Origin: JBBQLG01 sp964251665
GTDB lineage: Bacteria; Bacteroidota; Bacteroidia; Cytophagales; Spirosomataceae
Length of the DNA stretch: 64,000 nt
Assembly (NCBI GenBank): GCA_964251665.1
Contig: CAXUKO010000026.1
Span: forward strand, 10,591 to 74,590
Direction: 5' to 3'
In this document: positions 16,632 to 26,074 of the stretch, piece after piece
How the letters are laid out: each line of letters starts with the position of its first letter
Numbering within the stretch: the first letter of the stretch is position 1
The notes under the pieces: generated by a model
Told to the model about the DNA's origin: nothing
What the model saw: the letters and a program-made list of their open reading frames with translations, nothing else
Database searches by the model: none
Translations under genes and position numbers: made by a program

Positions 16632-16890
16632 GGTTGTTGTAATTAGTTGCAGAAGTAAGACAGTCGGAGCAAACGATGGTTTAACGGAATCGGCTATTTA
16701 ATGAACGCTTAATCTAACCAAACGGTGGAGCCGTGCCCGGCATTCTCTATGTGATGCATGTTCGACTGCCAGTCAGGGGGTTACCACAGGACACGAATTC
16801 TTTTTCGGCTTTTTACCGGCAACAGTCCGGCTTTTCCCCTGAAATTGGCGTACCTTTATACCCCGTAACGACACAAAATTGGTTTCAGAC

Positions 16891-18564
16891 ATGGCATCCT
16901 CCAGTCCCAAAACCGCGAAGTACATTTTTGTTACGGGCGGTGTAACATCTTCACTCGGCAAGGGCATAATTGCCTCGTCGCTGGCCAAATTACTGCAATC
17001 CCGGGGATTGTCAGTAACGATCCAAAAATTCGATCCATACATTAATATTGATCCCGGCACGCTGAATCCCTACGAACACGGGGAGTGCTACGTAACCGAC
17101 GATGGTGCCGAAACAGACCTTGATCTGGGCCACTACGAGCGGTTCCTGAACAAGCCAACCTCGCAGGCCAATAACATCACAACGGGGCGGATATACTACA
17201 ATGTCATCACCCGCGAACGCCGGGGCGATTTTCTGGGAAAAACGGTACAGGTTGTGCCGCATATCACCGACGAAATCAAGCAGAATATCACCAAACTTGG
17301 TCAGACAGGGGAGTATGACATTGTCATCACTGAGATTGGCGGCTGCGTGGGTGATATCGAATCACTGCCGTTCATCGAAGCGGTGCGTCAGCTTAAGTTT
17401 GAACTGGGCGAGCACAACACGCTGGTGATTCACCTGACACTGGTGCCGTACCTGCAAACGGCGGGCGAACTGAAAACCAAGCCAACCCAGCACTCGGTGA
17501 AAACGCTGCTCGAAGCCGGTATTCAGCCCGATATTCTGGTATGCCGGACGGAACACCCGCTGCCGATGGATATTCGCCGGAAAATTGCTCTATTCTGTAA
17601 CGTGCAGGTTAACTCGGTGATCGAAGCGATCGATGCCGAAACGATCTATGATGTGCCGCTGCTGATGAAAAAAGAGCGGCTCGATCAGCGGGCGTTGTAT
17701 ATGCTCGATATCTATAATGATCAGGATCTGGACCTCGATGCCTGGTATAACTTCCTGCAGGGGCTGAAAAATCCGTCTGACGCCGTTACGATTGGTCTGG
17801 TAGGCAAGTATGTTGAACTACACGATGCCTATAAATCCATCGCCGAGTCTTTCATCCATGCCGGTGCCACCAATGAGTGCAAGGTAACCATTGAGTGGAT
17901 CCAGTCGGAGACGCTGGCCGAACCGCAGTACTGCGAAGAACGGCTGCGTGATCTGGACGCGATTCTGGTGGCGCCCGGTTTTGGCGAACGCGGCATCGAA
18001 GGCAAAATCAATGCTGTACGCTACGCCCGCGAAAACGGGGTACCCTTCTTCGGCATTTGTCTGGGGATGCAATGCGCAGTGATCGAATACGCCCGTAACG
18101 TGCTGGGTATCGCCGACGCCCATTCGAGCGAAATGAACCCCGAAACGACCAACCCCGTCATCGATATGATGGAGAGTCAGAAAGCGGTGACCGATAAGGG
18201 AGGCACCATGCGGCTCGGCGCGTACCCCTGCAAATTAAAGCGGGATTCGGCGGCACACCGTATTTATAGTAAAACCCAGATCAGCGAGCGCCACCGTCAT
18301 CGGTACGAATTTAATAATGCATATCTGGAACCGTTTGAGAAGGCGGGCTTCAAAGCTACCGGTATCAACCCCGAAACCGGGCTGGTCGAAATCATGGAAC
18401 TGCGGAATCACCCCTGGTTCATTGGGGTGCAGTTTCACCCTGAACTAAAGAGTACCGTCATGAGTCCTCAACCACTCTTTGTTGATTTCGTGCAGGCTGC
18501 CCAGGCCTATGCGCTCCATAAGCGGACGATAGGGCTGACGGCTGCCGCCGTTCCTGTTGATTAA
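16891..18564 (+). CDS. pyrG: CTP synthase
   Basis: A 557-aa glutamine-dependent CTP synthetase that makes CTP from UTP. The N-terminal synthetase domain has FVTGGVTSSLGKGI, the Mg/ATP site and DPYINIDPGTLNPYEHGE. The C-terminal class I glutamine amidotransferase domain (~300-545) has the nucleophile Cys390 in FFGICLGMQ and the His/Glu pair in VQFHPELKS. An in-frame TTG lies four codons upstream (16879), but ATG 16891 (MASSSPKTAKYIFVTGG) is the natural start. The upstream gap 16632-16890 has no gene. Length and all catalytic motifs are normal. Confidence 0.97.
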   Translation: MASSSPKTAKYIFVTGGVTSSLGKGIIASSLAKLLQSRGLSVTIQKFDPYINIDPGTLNPYEHGECYVTDDGAETDLDLGHYERFLNKPTSQANNITTGRIYYNVITRERRGDFLGKTVQVVPHITDEIKQNITKLGQTGEYDIVITEIGGCVGDIESLPFIEAVRQLKFELGEHNTLVIHLTLVPYLQTAGELKTKPTQHSVKTLLEAGIQPDILVCRTEHPLPMDIRRKIALFCNVQVNSVIEAIDAETIYDVPLLMKKERLDQRALYMLDIYNDQDLDLDAWYNFLQGLKNPSDAVTIGLVGKYVELHDAYKSIAESFIHAGATNECKVTIEWIQSETLAEPQYCEERLRDLDAILVAPGFGERGIEGKINAVRYARENGVPFFGICLGMQCAVIEYARNVLGIADAHSSEMNPETTNPVIDMMESQKAVTDKGGTMRLGAYPCKLKRDSAAHRIYSKTQISERHRHRYEFNNAYLEPFEKAGFKATGINPETGLVEIMELRNHPWFIGVQFHPELKSTVMSPQPLFVDFVQAAQAYALHKRTIGLTAAAVPVD

Positions 18565-18587
18565 CCGGCTGGTTTGGCGTAATTTTG
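18557..18587 (+). promoter_or_regulatory. Putative promoter of yidC
   Basis: TTG (18557-18559), a 20-base spacer and TAATTTTG (18580-18587) give an exact TAnnTTTG -7 box. It begins in the last codons of pyrG and precedes yidC by ~108 bp, leaving the periodic hairpin 18597-18693 in the 5' leader. The identical octamer also precedes hisS (26027-26034) and leuS (39771-39778), although I see no good -33 element there. Confidence 0.5.
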
Positions 18588-18596
18588 CGGGAAATA

Positions 18597-18693
18597 GTTA
18601 GAAAGTCGGTAAGTCGGTAAGTCAGTAAGTGCTTCGCCTGAAACACCTGCTAACGTACCGACTTACCGACTTATTAACTTACTAACTACTTAC
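18597..18693. repeat. 4/8-bp periodic hairpin element, copy 1 (yidC leader)
   Basis: The left arm consists of repeated GTCGGTAA-like units (GTCGGTAA, GTCGGTAA, GTCAGTAA). The right arm returns as ACCGACTTACCGACTTATTA and then ACTTACTAACTACTTAC. G recurs every four bases on the left arm and C on the right. It fills the whole space between pyrG and yidC, ending two bases before the yidC ATG. Confidence 0.75.
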
Positions 18694-18694
18694 A

Positions 18695-20560
18695 ATGGAT
18701 CGTAATCAGATAATTGGTATTGTTTTAATTCTGGCCATGCTCATTGGCTATCAGGTACTGGTTCCCAAACCGGCACCTGAGAAAAAACCGGCTCAACAAA
18801 CCGCCCAGACCAAGCCAACGAGCGAGTCGGCCGCTAAAGCCGCTGTAGCCAAGGCAGAACAACCGCTGGATTCTGCCGCTGCCCGGGCTCTGTACGGGGA
18901 TTTTGCTGCTGCCGGTATGGGGCAGGCCCGTGATGTAGTTGTGGAGAATAAAGACATGAAAATCACCTTCAGCACCCAGGGAGGCCGCGTGAAGGAGGTT
19001 GTTCTGAAAAATTACAAAACGTACAATCAGAAACCACTCGTGCTGGTTGATCCCCAAAGTAGTCAGACGGTGCTTGAACTGCCCACAAACCGGGGTAAAG
19101 TTGATTTGCACAAGCTCTACTACCAGACCGATGCGCAGAATAGCACTGCCAGTGCGAAGCCAACAACGGTTTCATTCCGGGTTGACGTAGCTCCCGGTCA
19201 GTCGGTTGAGCAGACCTATTCGGTACCAGCCGAGGGTTATGCGGTCGGCTATAATCTGCGGCTCAACGGCCTCACCAACGTGGGTAACGATAACATCCGG
19301 TTTCTGTGGCAGGACAAAATGCAGCAGTACGAAAATGACTTGGGTGAGAACCGTAAGAAAGCTACTATTGGCTACCTGACCGGCGACAGCAATTTTGATA
19401 ACCTTCCCGAAGACGCCACCGGCAACCGCGAGGTGGCCCTACAGGAGCCGGTACAGTGGTTTACTGTCAAGCACAAGTATTTTCTGGCGGGCTTTATCGC
19501 TGAGAACAGCCCGTTGCTGAATGCGTCGTTTAAGGCTCTGGTTGATCCGGCTGACAGCAGCGTAGTGAAGACCGCTATTGCCGACGTAATGCTGCCGATG
19601 GCCGACGTGAAAGCTGGTAAAGGAAATTACAAATTCTTTTTTGGCCCGAACGACTATCAACTGCTGGGCGATGTAGCCCCCGAGTTCGACCGGAACGTTT
19701 ACCTTGGCTATGCTTTTTTAAAGCCCATCAACAAGTACTTTTTTGTGCCGGTTTTTGGTCTGTTCGAGAAGGTATTTACGAACTATGGCCTGCTTATTAT
19801 CGCGCTGGTCGTATTCGTAAAATTGCTGCTGACGCCATTGACCTACAAGTCGTACGTCAGCATGGCCAAGATGCGCGTATTGCAACCCGAACTGAACGAG
19901 ATTAAGGCTAGAGTAGGCGATTCTGATCCAACAAAGCTACAGGCTGAGCAGATGAAACTGTATCAGCAGGTAGGTGTCAGTCCGCTGAATGGCTGCGTAC
20001 CGGTACTGGCGACCATGCCAATTCTGATGTCGCTGTTCTTCCTGTTTCCGAACCTGATCGAACTGCGTCAACAGCCGTTTTTGTGGTCGAGTGACCTGTC
20101 CACCTACGATGCGTTCTTTAAATTTCCGGTGGCTCTGCCGTTCATTGGCAATCACCTGAGTTTATTTACGATCATGATGACGGCGTCGAGTATTGCCTAC
20201 GCGTACTATAACAATCAGATAACACCTACTCAGCCCGGACCAGTGAACATGAAGGCAATGGGCTACGTGTTTCCGCTGATGTTTATGTTCGTGCTGAACT
20301 CATTCCCGGCCGGTTTGACGTTCTACTACTTTGTCTCGAACGTAGTTACAATCGCGCAGCAACTGCTCATCCGCCGGGTGGTCGATGAAAGCAAACTGAA
20401 AGATATTCTGGACGAGAATCGCCGGAAAATTGCGTCAGGTGAAGTCAAAAAGCCGGGTGGTTTTCAGGCTATGCTGCAAAAGCAGCTGCAGGCGGCTGAA
20501 GAAGCCCGTAAGCAGGCCGATGAAGCCAAGCGTAAGATTGATACCAAAACAAAGAAATAG
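18695..20560 (+). CDS. yidC: Membrane protein insertase YidC
   Basis: A 621-aa inner-membrane insertase that works with SecYEG or alone. An N-terminal anchor (IIGIVLILAMLIGYQVL) is followed by an Ala/Lys/Gln-rich linker and the large periplasmic beta-domain (~70-340). The Oxa1/Alb3 core then begins at NYGLLIIALVVFVKLLLTPL, with the conserved VSPLNGCVPVLATMPILMSL (~430) and PVNMKAMGYVFPLMFMFVLN (~540) segments. The C-terminal tail is basic and helical, as expected for ribosome contact. The gene opens just after a periodic hairpin and has its own candidate promoter in the end of pyrG. Confidence 0.96.
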   Translation: MDRNQIIGIVLILAMLIGYQVLVPKPAPEKKPAQQTAQTKPTSESAAKAAVAKAEQPLDSAAARALYGDFAAAGMGQARDVVVENKDMKITFSTQGGRVKEVVLKNYKTYNQKPLVLVDPQSSQTVLELPTNRGKVDLHKLYYQTDAQNSTASAKPTTVSFRVDVAPGQSVEQTYSVPAEGYAVGYNLRLNGLTNVGNDNIRFLWQDKMQQYENDLGENRKKATIGYLTGDSNFDNLPEDATGNREVALQEPVQWFTVKHKYFLAGFIAENSPLLNASFKALVDPADSSVVKTAIADVMLPMADVKAGKGNYKFFFGPNDYQLLGDVAPEFDRNVYLGYAFLKPINKYFFVPVFGLFEKVFTNYGLLIIALVVFVKLLLTPLTYKSYVSMAKMRVLQPELNEIKARVGDSDPTKLQAEQMKLYQQVGVSPLNGCVPVLATMPILMSLFFLFPNLIELRQQPFLWSSDLSTYDAFFKFPVALPFIGNHLSLFTIMMTASSIAYAYYNNQITPTQPGPVNMKAMGYVFPLMFMFVLNSFPAGLTFYYFVSNVVTIAQQLLIRRVVDESKLKDILDENRRKIASGEVKKPGGFQAMLQKQLQAAEEARKQADEAKRKIDTKTKK

Positions 20561-20614
20561 TTGGTTTGGCTGAAGCCGCCCCTAACGGCTCCTGACAGAC
20601 AAATATGAATGACA

Positions 20615-20645
20615 AAGAGCAACGTCCACGGCGTTGCTCTTATGT
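20615..20645 (+). terminator. Hairpin after yidC, probable terminator
   Basis: AAGAGCAACG (20615-20624) pairs with CGTTGCTCTT (20632-20641), followed by a weak T/A stretch. It lies inside the longest open frame of the next gene, which supports the later start of that gene. Confidence 0.6.
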
Positions 20646-20679
20646 ATTTACCCTATATTGCCAGCCTACTGACCCCCTT

Positions 20680-22428
20680 ATGAAAACCTTCGCGAATTGG
20701 TTGTGGCTCATCGCTTTGTGGCTCTCGGGTACGCTCGATCCGGTTCAGGCGCAACAGGTCAGCGAACCGGAGCGACGCTACAAAGCCGCCGTACGGTTGG
20801 TGCAGACCGGCGACTATGACCGGGCCAGAACGGAATTGGACGCCCTGGCTCAACGGGGGGGAAGTATCGCTCCCTACGCCACCTACTATTCAGCCATTGC
20901 CCTGTTTCGGCAGAAAAAATACCCCGAAGCCCGATCCGTTCTAAAGCAGTTGATGGACCGCTACCCCGACTGGCAGAAGATTGACGAAGCACATTATCTG
21001 TTTGCCTGTGTGGCAATGGAAAGCAACCAGTATGAGGATGCTATGCGGCAGCTGCAAAGCATCGGCAACGCGGCTTTGAAAGCAGATGCCAGCAAAGTGG
21101 AACGGTATTTTCTCCCCCGCATCACAGAGTTGAGCCGACTTAAAGCTATGCAGAAGGAGTTTCCCGAAAACAGAAACCTGGCGCTGGCCCTGATTGACCT
21201 GATTCAGCGTACGTCGAGCGATAAAAGTGATCTGGAATTGTCGGATCAGCTTACGAATCGGTTTGGCGTTCCATCAACGGCCTCCGTTGCCCGTCCACCT
21301 GCGCCCGCTCCTGAGCCGGCAGCCGATGCCAAACCGGTAATAACTACAAAACCACCTGTACCCGTACGAAATCGCAACAAAGGGTATTACAATGTAGCCG
21401 TACTTTTCCCTTTTAAAGTGAATGAGTTCGATGCCGAACAGCGGGCCCGGACGAATCAGTACCTGTTCGATCTATACGAAGGTATTAAACTGGCCAAGGC
21501 TCAGTTGCAGAATGAAGGCGTTACGATTAATCTCTTTGCCTATGACATTGATAATACAGCCAACAAAACGCTCGAATTAATTAACAACCCATCATTTTCC
21601 CAGACAGACCTTATCATTGGACCACTGTATGCCGAACCCAACCGGCTCATGGCGTCCTATGCTGGTCAGAATGGTATTCCGCTGGTAAACCCCATTGCCA
21701 CCAGCAGCGAATTGATCGCGAATCAGCCTTTGTCTTATCTGGCCCAGCCTTCACTGGTGCAACAGGCCGAAAAGGTAGTTGCTTTTGCCCAAAGCCTGAC
21801 TCCTGTGCGCCGGGCTGCTGTGTATTACGGCTCCACGCGTAAGGATTCACTCCTGGCAATGGCCTATCAAACAGAGTTGAAAAAACAGGGTGTTCAACTT
21901 ACGGACTTCCGTCGTATGGGCGTTACTGCCGATGCCATGACAACGAGTTTAACGATTACCGAAGCCAATAGAACAGGGTATGTGTTTCTGGCCAGCAGTA
22001 ACGAGAAAGATGGCCCCCGATTACTGGACGTCCTGAGTCGCCGGGGCATTAAAAGTCCGTTACTGGCAACCACGACTGCTTTTGATATTTACCGGAACTC
22101 GCTGTCTACGTTCTCCCGTCGGGAATTATATCTGCTGGCGATGGATTACATTGACCCGACGCGGCCCGCCGTTGAAGCGTTCCAGGAAACGTATTTATCC
22201 AAACGGAATATTATTCCATCCGTATTTGCCAGCGAGGGCTATGACCTGATGCTTTTCTTTGGTCGCTCCTTGGCTAAAAATGCATTTCAGACTCAAACAC
22301 GCAACGCGCTAAGATCAGAGACAGACGACTATATTTTATCGGGCTTCGATTACACCCAATCCAACGACAACCAGATCGTTCCCATCCTGAAATTTGATGG
22401 CGGGCGGTTCGTAAAAGCGAATGAGTAA
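20680..22428 (+). CDS. Exported TPR plus periplasmic-binding (LppC/ABC-substrate-like) protein
   Basis: About 582 aa, starting MKTFANWLWLIALWLSGTLD with a signal peptide. Residues ~30-180 form tetratricopeptide-like repeats (YDRARTELDALAQRGG, YPEARSVLKQLMDRYPDWQK). A Pro/Ala-rich linker follows, then from NKGYYNVAVLFPFKVNEFDA a type 1 periplasmic-binding domain (GIKLAKAQLQNEGVTINLFA, LIIGPLYAEPN, VFASEGYDLMLFFG). This order resembles the LpoA/LppC family and amino-acid ABC receptor proteins of Bacteroidota. A role in envelope assembly or sensing is possible but not shown. An upstream frame to 20605 is rejected because it runs through the yidC terminator hairpin and lacks a signal peptide. Confidence 0.8.
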   Translation: MKTFANWLWLIALWLSGTLDPVQAQQVSEPERRYKAAVRLVQTGDYDRARTELDALAQRGGSIAPYATYYSAIALFRQKKYPEARSVLKQLMDRYPDWQKIDEAHYLFACVAMESNQYEDAMRQLQSIGNAALKADASKVERYFLPRITELSRLKAMQKEFPENRNLALALIDLIQRTSSDKSDLELSDQLTNRFGVPSTASVARPPAPAPEPAADAKPVITTKPPVPVRNRNKGYYNVAVLFPFKVNEFDAEQRARTNQYLFDLYEGIKLAKAQLQNEGVTINLFAYDIDNTANKTLELINNPSFSQTDLIIGPLYAEPNRLMASYAGQNGIPLVNPIATSSELIANQPLSYLAQPSLVQQAEKVVAFAQSLTPVRRAAVYYGSTRKDSLLAMAYQTELKKQGVQLTDFRRMGVTADAMTTSLTITEANRTGYVFLASSNEKDGPRLLDVLSRRGIKSPLLATTTAFDIYRNSLSTFSRRELYLLAMDYIDPTRPAVEAFQETYLSKRNIIPSVFASEGYDLMLFFGRSLAKNAFQTQTRNALRSETDDYILSGFDYTQSNDNQIVPILKFDGGRFVKANE

Positions 22429-22433
22429 TTTAT

Positions 22434-22518
22434 GGAGTGACTCAGTGACTGAGTGACTGAGTGATTACCTGACTGTCAGCAATCACTCAATCGCTCGATC
22501 ACTCAGTCACTCATTCAC
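22434..22518. repeat. 4/8-bp periodic hairpin element, copy 2 (before hemL)
   Basis: The left arm repeats GTGACTGA units (GACTCAGTGACTGAGTGACT). The right arm returns as AATCACTCAATCGCTCGATC and CACTCAGTCACTCATTCAC, three bases before the hemL ATG. The layout matches the copies at 18597, 29730, 34195 and 35187. Confidence 0.75.
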
Positions 22519-22521
22519 AAC

Positions 22522-23814
22522 ATGACACAGAGCGAAGAACTTTTCGAGAAAGCCCGGACGCTGATTCCGGGGGGCGTGAACTCGCCCGTGCGGGCTTTTC
22601 GGGCCGTGGGTGGAACTCCCTTATTTATTAAGTCGGCCAAAGGACCGTACATCTACGACGAAGATGATCGGCAATACATCGAACTCATTAATTCCTGGGG
22701 ACCGATGATTTTGGGTCATGCCTTCGAGCCGGTCGAGGAAGCCGTCCGCGAAGCCATTCAGTACTCGTTTTCGTTTGGTGCGCCGACCCGCAAAGAGGTC
22801 GAAATGGCCGAATTAATTACCCAGATGGTGCCTTCGGTTGAGAAAGTGCGCATGGTTAATTCCGGCACGGAAGCGACGATGGCGGCCATTCGGGTGGCGC
22901 GCGGATTTACGGGTCGTGATAAAATCATTAAGTTCGAGGGGTGTTACCACGGCCACGCCGATTCGTTCCTGATTGCGGCCGGCAGTGGTGTTATGACAAT
23001 GGGTTCGCCCGATTCACCCGGCGTAACGAAAGCGACTGCACTCGATACGCTGACCGCGCCTTACAATGATTTGGCTTCCGTAGAAACGCTGGTGGCTAAC
23101 AATCAGAACCAGATCGCTGCGCTGATACTGGAGCCGGTGGTTGGTAATATGGGCTGCGTTCTGCCCGAAGCCGGCTTTCTGGAAGGCTTGCGTGCCATCT
23201 GCGATCGCGAAGGCATTATCCTTATTTTCGATGAGGTGATGACCGGTTTCCGGCTGGCCAAAGGGGGGGCACAGGAACGGTTTAGCATCAAACCGGACTT
23301 AACCACAATGGGTAAAATCATTGGCGGTGGTATGCCGGTAGGTGCCTACGGTGGCCGGGCCGACATCATGAACATTGTGTCGCCCGCCGGACCCGTTTAT
23401 CAGGCTGGTACGCTGTCGGGTAACCCCATCGCTATGTCGGCAGGATTGGCCATGCTGCACCACCTCAACGATCACCCGGAGGTGTACACGCGTCTGGATG
23501 AGACAGGGGAGAAGCTTACATCCGGTTTCCGGGCCAGTATTCAAAAGCTTGGGTTAAATTTTACCATTAACCACATCGGCTCCATGTTCACCCTGTTCAT
23601 GACCGACCGCTCCGTTTCGAATTTCGCGGATGCAAAAACGTGCGATCTGCCCTTGTTCGGCCGTTATTTCCACGCCATGCTGAAGCGGGGTATCTACTTC
23701 CCACCGTCGCAGTTCGAGAGCCTGTTCGTATCCACTGCGCTGACAGATGAGTTAATTGAGCAGGTGATTCAGGCAAATGAAGAAGCACTGGCCGAGGTTA
23801 TAACAACGGTCTGA
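22522..23814 (+). CDS. hemL: Glutamate-1-semialdehyde 2,1-aminomutase
   Basis: A 430-aa class III PLP aminotransferase that makes 5-aminolevulinate for haem and sirohaem. The N-terminus LIPGGVNSPVRAFRAVGGTP is diagnostic. PLP contacts include FDEVMTGFR (Asp237) and Lys265 in TMGKIIGGGMPVGAYGG. VNSGTEATMAAIRVARG and GCYHGHADSFL are also conserved. Length is normal. Its product would feed both haem and, through cobA, the sirohaem of the sulfite reductase encoded in this window. Confidence 0.97.
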   Translation: MTQSEELFEKARTLIPGGVNSPVRAFRAVGGTPLFIKSAKGPYIYDEDDRQYIELINSWGPMILGHAFEPVEEAVREAIQYSFSFGAPTRKEVEMAELITQMVPSVEKVRMVNSGTEATMAAIRVARGFTGRDKIIKFEGCYHGHADSFLIAAGSGVMTMGSPDSPGVTKATALDTLTAPYNDLASVETLVANNQNQIAALILEPVVGNMGCVLPEAGFLEGLRAICDREGIILIFDEVMTGFRLAKGGAQERFSIKPDLTTMGKIIGGGMPVGAYGGRADIMNIVSPAGPVYQAGTLSGNPIAMSAGLAMLHHLNDHPEVYTRLDETGEKLTSGFRASIQKLGLNFTINHIGSMFTLFMTDRSVSNFADAKTCDLPLFGRYFHAMLKRGIYFPPSQFESLFVSTALTDELIEQVIQANEEALAEVITTV

Positions 23815-23847
23815 TTCTCCTTTCATGCGTTATCTGCCCGTGTGGTT

Positions 23848-24291
23848 ATGGAAATGAATAGACTACTGAAAGGGCTGTTTCTGCTGGCAACATTTGGCGC
23901 GGTTTGCGGTACAGTAGCGGGCGTTTTTTTTGGTACTTGTGCTGTTTTCTTTTTTGTTTCTCCAGTGCTACTGCCCCTGAAAGAAGTTATGATTATGCTC
24001 CTGTATGGTTGGGTTATAGGCGCATTAACTGGACTTTTGCCAGGAGTACTATATGGTCTGGCCAGTTTTAACTCCGTCAAAACATGGCATTGGGCGCTTG
24101 ATGGTGGTTTTTGGGGCGGGGTTGGTTTTCTATTAATTACGATGATCACCGATATCAGGTTCTCCTGGGCCGCCTTGCTGATCTGCACCTTATGTGGCTT
24201 CTTTGCCGGGATGTTAAATGGTGTTTTTTCCAACTGGTGGGGCCGTAAACTTCATGCCGAAGCAGTAACGCTGCTTCGGCGAACTACCTAA
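23848..24291 (+). CDS. Small four-helix membrane protein, unknown
   Basis: About 147 aa with four strongly hydrophobic Gly-rich segments (GLFLLATFGAVCGTVAGVFF, VMIMLLYGWVIGALTGLLPG, GGVGFLLITMITDIRF, LLICTLCGFFAGMLNGVF). The frame also opens at GTG 23842 and has another ATG at 23854. The stop codon shares its last base with the ATG of the following GT2 gene (TAATG), which suggests translational coupling. No family is recognised; a membrane partner of the glycosyltransferase is possible. Confidence 0.65.
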   Translation: MEMNRLLKGLFLLATFGAVCGTVAGVFFGTCAVFFFVSPVLLPLKEVMIMLLYGWVIGALTGLLPGVLYGLASFNSVKTWHWALDGGFWGGVGFLLITMITDIRFSWAALLICTLCGFFAGMLNGVFSNWWGRKLHAEAVTLLRRTT

Positions 24292-25259
24292 TGTACTTCT
24301 CCGTCGTTATCCCCGTTTATAATCGCCCCGATGAGTTTCGGGAACTGCTGACCAGCTTAACCCGCCAGACGTACACAAACTTCGAGGTACTCGTGGTCGA
24401 AGATGGGTCAACAATGACCTCCGATGCAGTTGTAGCGTCATTTAGGGAGCAACTCAATCTACGTTATTTCATAAAAGAAAACACCGGGCAGGGCTTTAGC
24501 CGCAACTACGGGTTCGACCGGGCCGCGGGTGACTATTTTGTCGTCTTTGATTCGGACGCAGTTGTGCCACCCGCCTATTTTGAGCGGGTGCTCGCCCATT
24601 TACAAACTGACCCGCTCGATGCCTATGGCGGCCCCGACGCGGCCAGTCCCGATTTTACAAGCGTACAAAAGGCAATCTCCTACGCCATGACCTCGCCGTT
24701 CACGACAGGTGGTATTCGTGGACGCAAACAAAATGCGGGTGGCCAGTTCTTGCCCCGTAGTTTCAACATGGGTCTGTCGCGAAAAACGTATCAGGAAACG
24801 GGTGGATTCGCTAAAACTAACCTCGGCGAAGACATGGAACTCAGCACCCGGCTCATCCGGCTGGGCTACCGTGTCGGCTTAATTGCGGAGGCTGTCGTGT
24901 ACCACAAACGCCGAGGTACATTTGGCGCATTCTTTCGGCAGATTATCAACTTTGGCCGAACCCGTGTCTTGCTGAACCGGCAGTATGGCATTCCCATAAA
25001 ACTGGTGCACACATTTCCGGTGGTGTTTACCCTGGGATTACTGGCAATACCCCTGCTGGTCGGATTTATACCTGTTTTGAGCAGGCTGACTATAGCGGGC
25101 TACGGATTGTTCGCCGTACTGGTGCTGGCCCATTCTGCCTGGCAGGAACATAGCGTATGGGTGGGTATACAAAGCGTGTTGGCATCCTTTGTGCAGTTGA
25201 CAGCCTACGGCGCTGGATTCCTGAAGGAGTTGTTTTTACCTGTAAATAAAGAGAACTAA
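24291..25259 (+). CDS. Glycosyltransferase family 2
   Basis: A 322-aa GT-A fold enzyme: SVVIPVYNRPDEF at the start, VVEDGST (36-42) for nucleotide-sugar binding, FDSDAVVPP around 83-91 for metal, and the GEDMELSTRLIRLGYR segment (the catalytic ED motif) around 180-195. One or two membrane helices follow near the C-terminus (LGLLAIPLLVGFIPVL, YGLFAVLVLAH). It probably adds a sugar to a membrane-linked glycan. It is coupled to the preceding small membrane protein by a one-base overlap. Confidence 0.9.
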   Translation: MYFSVVIPVYNRPDEFRELLTSLTRQTYTNFEVLVVEDGSTMTSDAVVASFREQLNLRYFIKENTGQGFSRNYGFDRAAGDYFVVFDSDAVVPPAYFERVLAHLQTDPLDAYGGPDAASPDFTSVQKAISYAMTSPFTTGGIRGRKQNAGGQFLPRSFNMGLSRKTYQETGGFAKTNLGEDMELSTRLIRLGYRVGLIAEAVVYHKRRGTFGAFFRQIINFGRTRVLLNRQYGIPIKLVHTFPVVFTLGLLAIPLLVGFIPVLSRLTIAGYGLFAVLVLAHSAWQEHSVWVGIQSVLASFVQLTAYGAGFLKELFLPVNKEN

Positions 25260-25364
25260 CCCACTTTTGGACATGTTATCATTTATACGGTTTTAGGCAG
25301 GTTTGCCGATACATTGTTCTACTTTTATTCGTTGTAAAGAGAATTGACTAAACAAAACAACACT

Positions 25365-25718
25365 ATGGCACCGCTCCCGAAGCCTCCGGGCCAGCGTCTG
25401 ATTAAACGCATGACCACCCGCACGAAGTGGCTGATTCTGTCGCCCATCAGCCTGATTATAATTGGGTATGGGCTGTGCGTCTTTAACGGAGCAGGCTACG
25501 CTAAACAGAATAACGCTCCGTTTGAGCAGTGGTTCTGGCTGGGTACGTATAGCCTCGTGCTGATTAATGGAGGCTTGTGTCTGCTGGGGCAGGCGATTCG
25601 CTACCGGGTGATGATGGATACCCGTCGGATTGTCCGGCAGCGGCTGCGCAAATATGAGCGCGAACAGCATAAAAAACGAAGAACCCCGCTCGGTCATCAA
25701 CGCCGGGACGGGGTCTGA
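25365..25718 (+). CDS. Small two-helix membrane protein, unknown
   Basis: About 117 aa from ATG 25365 (MAPLPKPPGQRLIKRMTTR). A TTG at 25344 would add seven residues. A positively charged N-terminus is followed by two membrane helices (WLILSPISLIIIGYGLCVF and WLGTYSLVLINGGLCLLGQ) and a very basic C-terminal tail (RRIVRQRLRKYEREQHKKRR). No family recognised. A strong terminator follows at 25731. Confidence 0.7.
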   Translation: MAPLPKPPGQRLIKRMTTRTKWLILSPISLIIIGYGLCVFNGAGYAKQNNAPFEQWFWLGTYSLVLINGGLCLLGQAIRYRVMMDTRRIVRQRLRKYEREQHKKRRTPLGHQRRDGV

Positions 25719-25730
25719 AACGAATGAACC

Positions 25731-25769
25731 AATCGCGGAGTCGTGTTGTCGGCTCCGCGATTATTTTTT
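25731..25769 (+). terminator. Intrinsic terminator
   Basis: AATCGCGGAG (25731-25740) and CTCCGCGATT (25753-25762) form a 10-bp stem followed by ATTTTTT. It closes the plus-strand gene ending at 25718 and abuts the stop codon of the convergent 54-aa gene, which it may also serve. Confidence 0.85.
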
Positions 25770-25932
25770 AGGCAGCAGCCTGCGCTTTCTTCTCGGCAAA
25801 CGAAGCTTTGATGGCTTCAACATCAACATTCTTGATATCGGGCTTCAGGAGCAGTTGCTTAATGCGGGCGACCTTGTTATTGGCGCGGGCGTAGTTCTTG
25901 CGTGTTTTGCGGTTTAATTTGGTAACTCCCAT
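25768..25932 (-). CDS. 54-aa basic protein, unknown
   Basis: A short frame reading MGVTKLNRKTRKNYARANNK and then VARIKQLLLKPDIKNVDVEA, ending AEKKAQAAA and TAA. The composition is strongly basic at the N-terminus and helical and Ala/Lys-rich at the C-terminus, like small ribosome- or nucleic-acid-associated proteins. The codon usage is like that of the neighbours and it sits between a terminator and a ~110-bp upstream gap, so it looks like a real gene. No function can be assigned from the sequence. Confidence 0.7.
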   Translation of the reverse strand: MGVTKLNRKTRKNYARANNKVARIKQLLLKPDIKNVDVEAIKASFAEKKAQAAA

Positions 25933-26074
25933 GATACGTATGTGCTAAAAACTTGATTTTCAAAACAAGAGCGCAAAAATAAGGCTTTTGCCTGAGAATA
26001 GAAACCGCTGCCCCGGCTTTAGTTTGTAATTTTGCCCGTACCCGCTTCGGCGCGGGGCCGCTCAGGCGGTCTAA

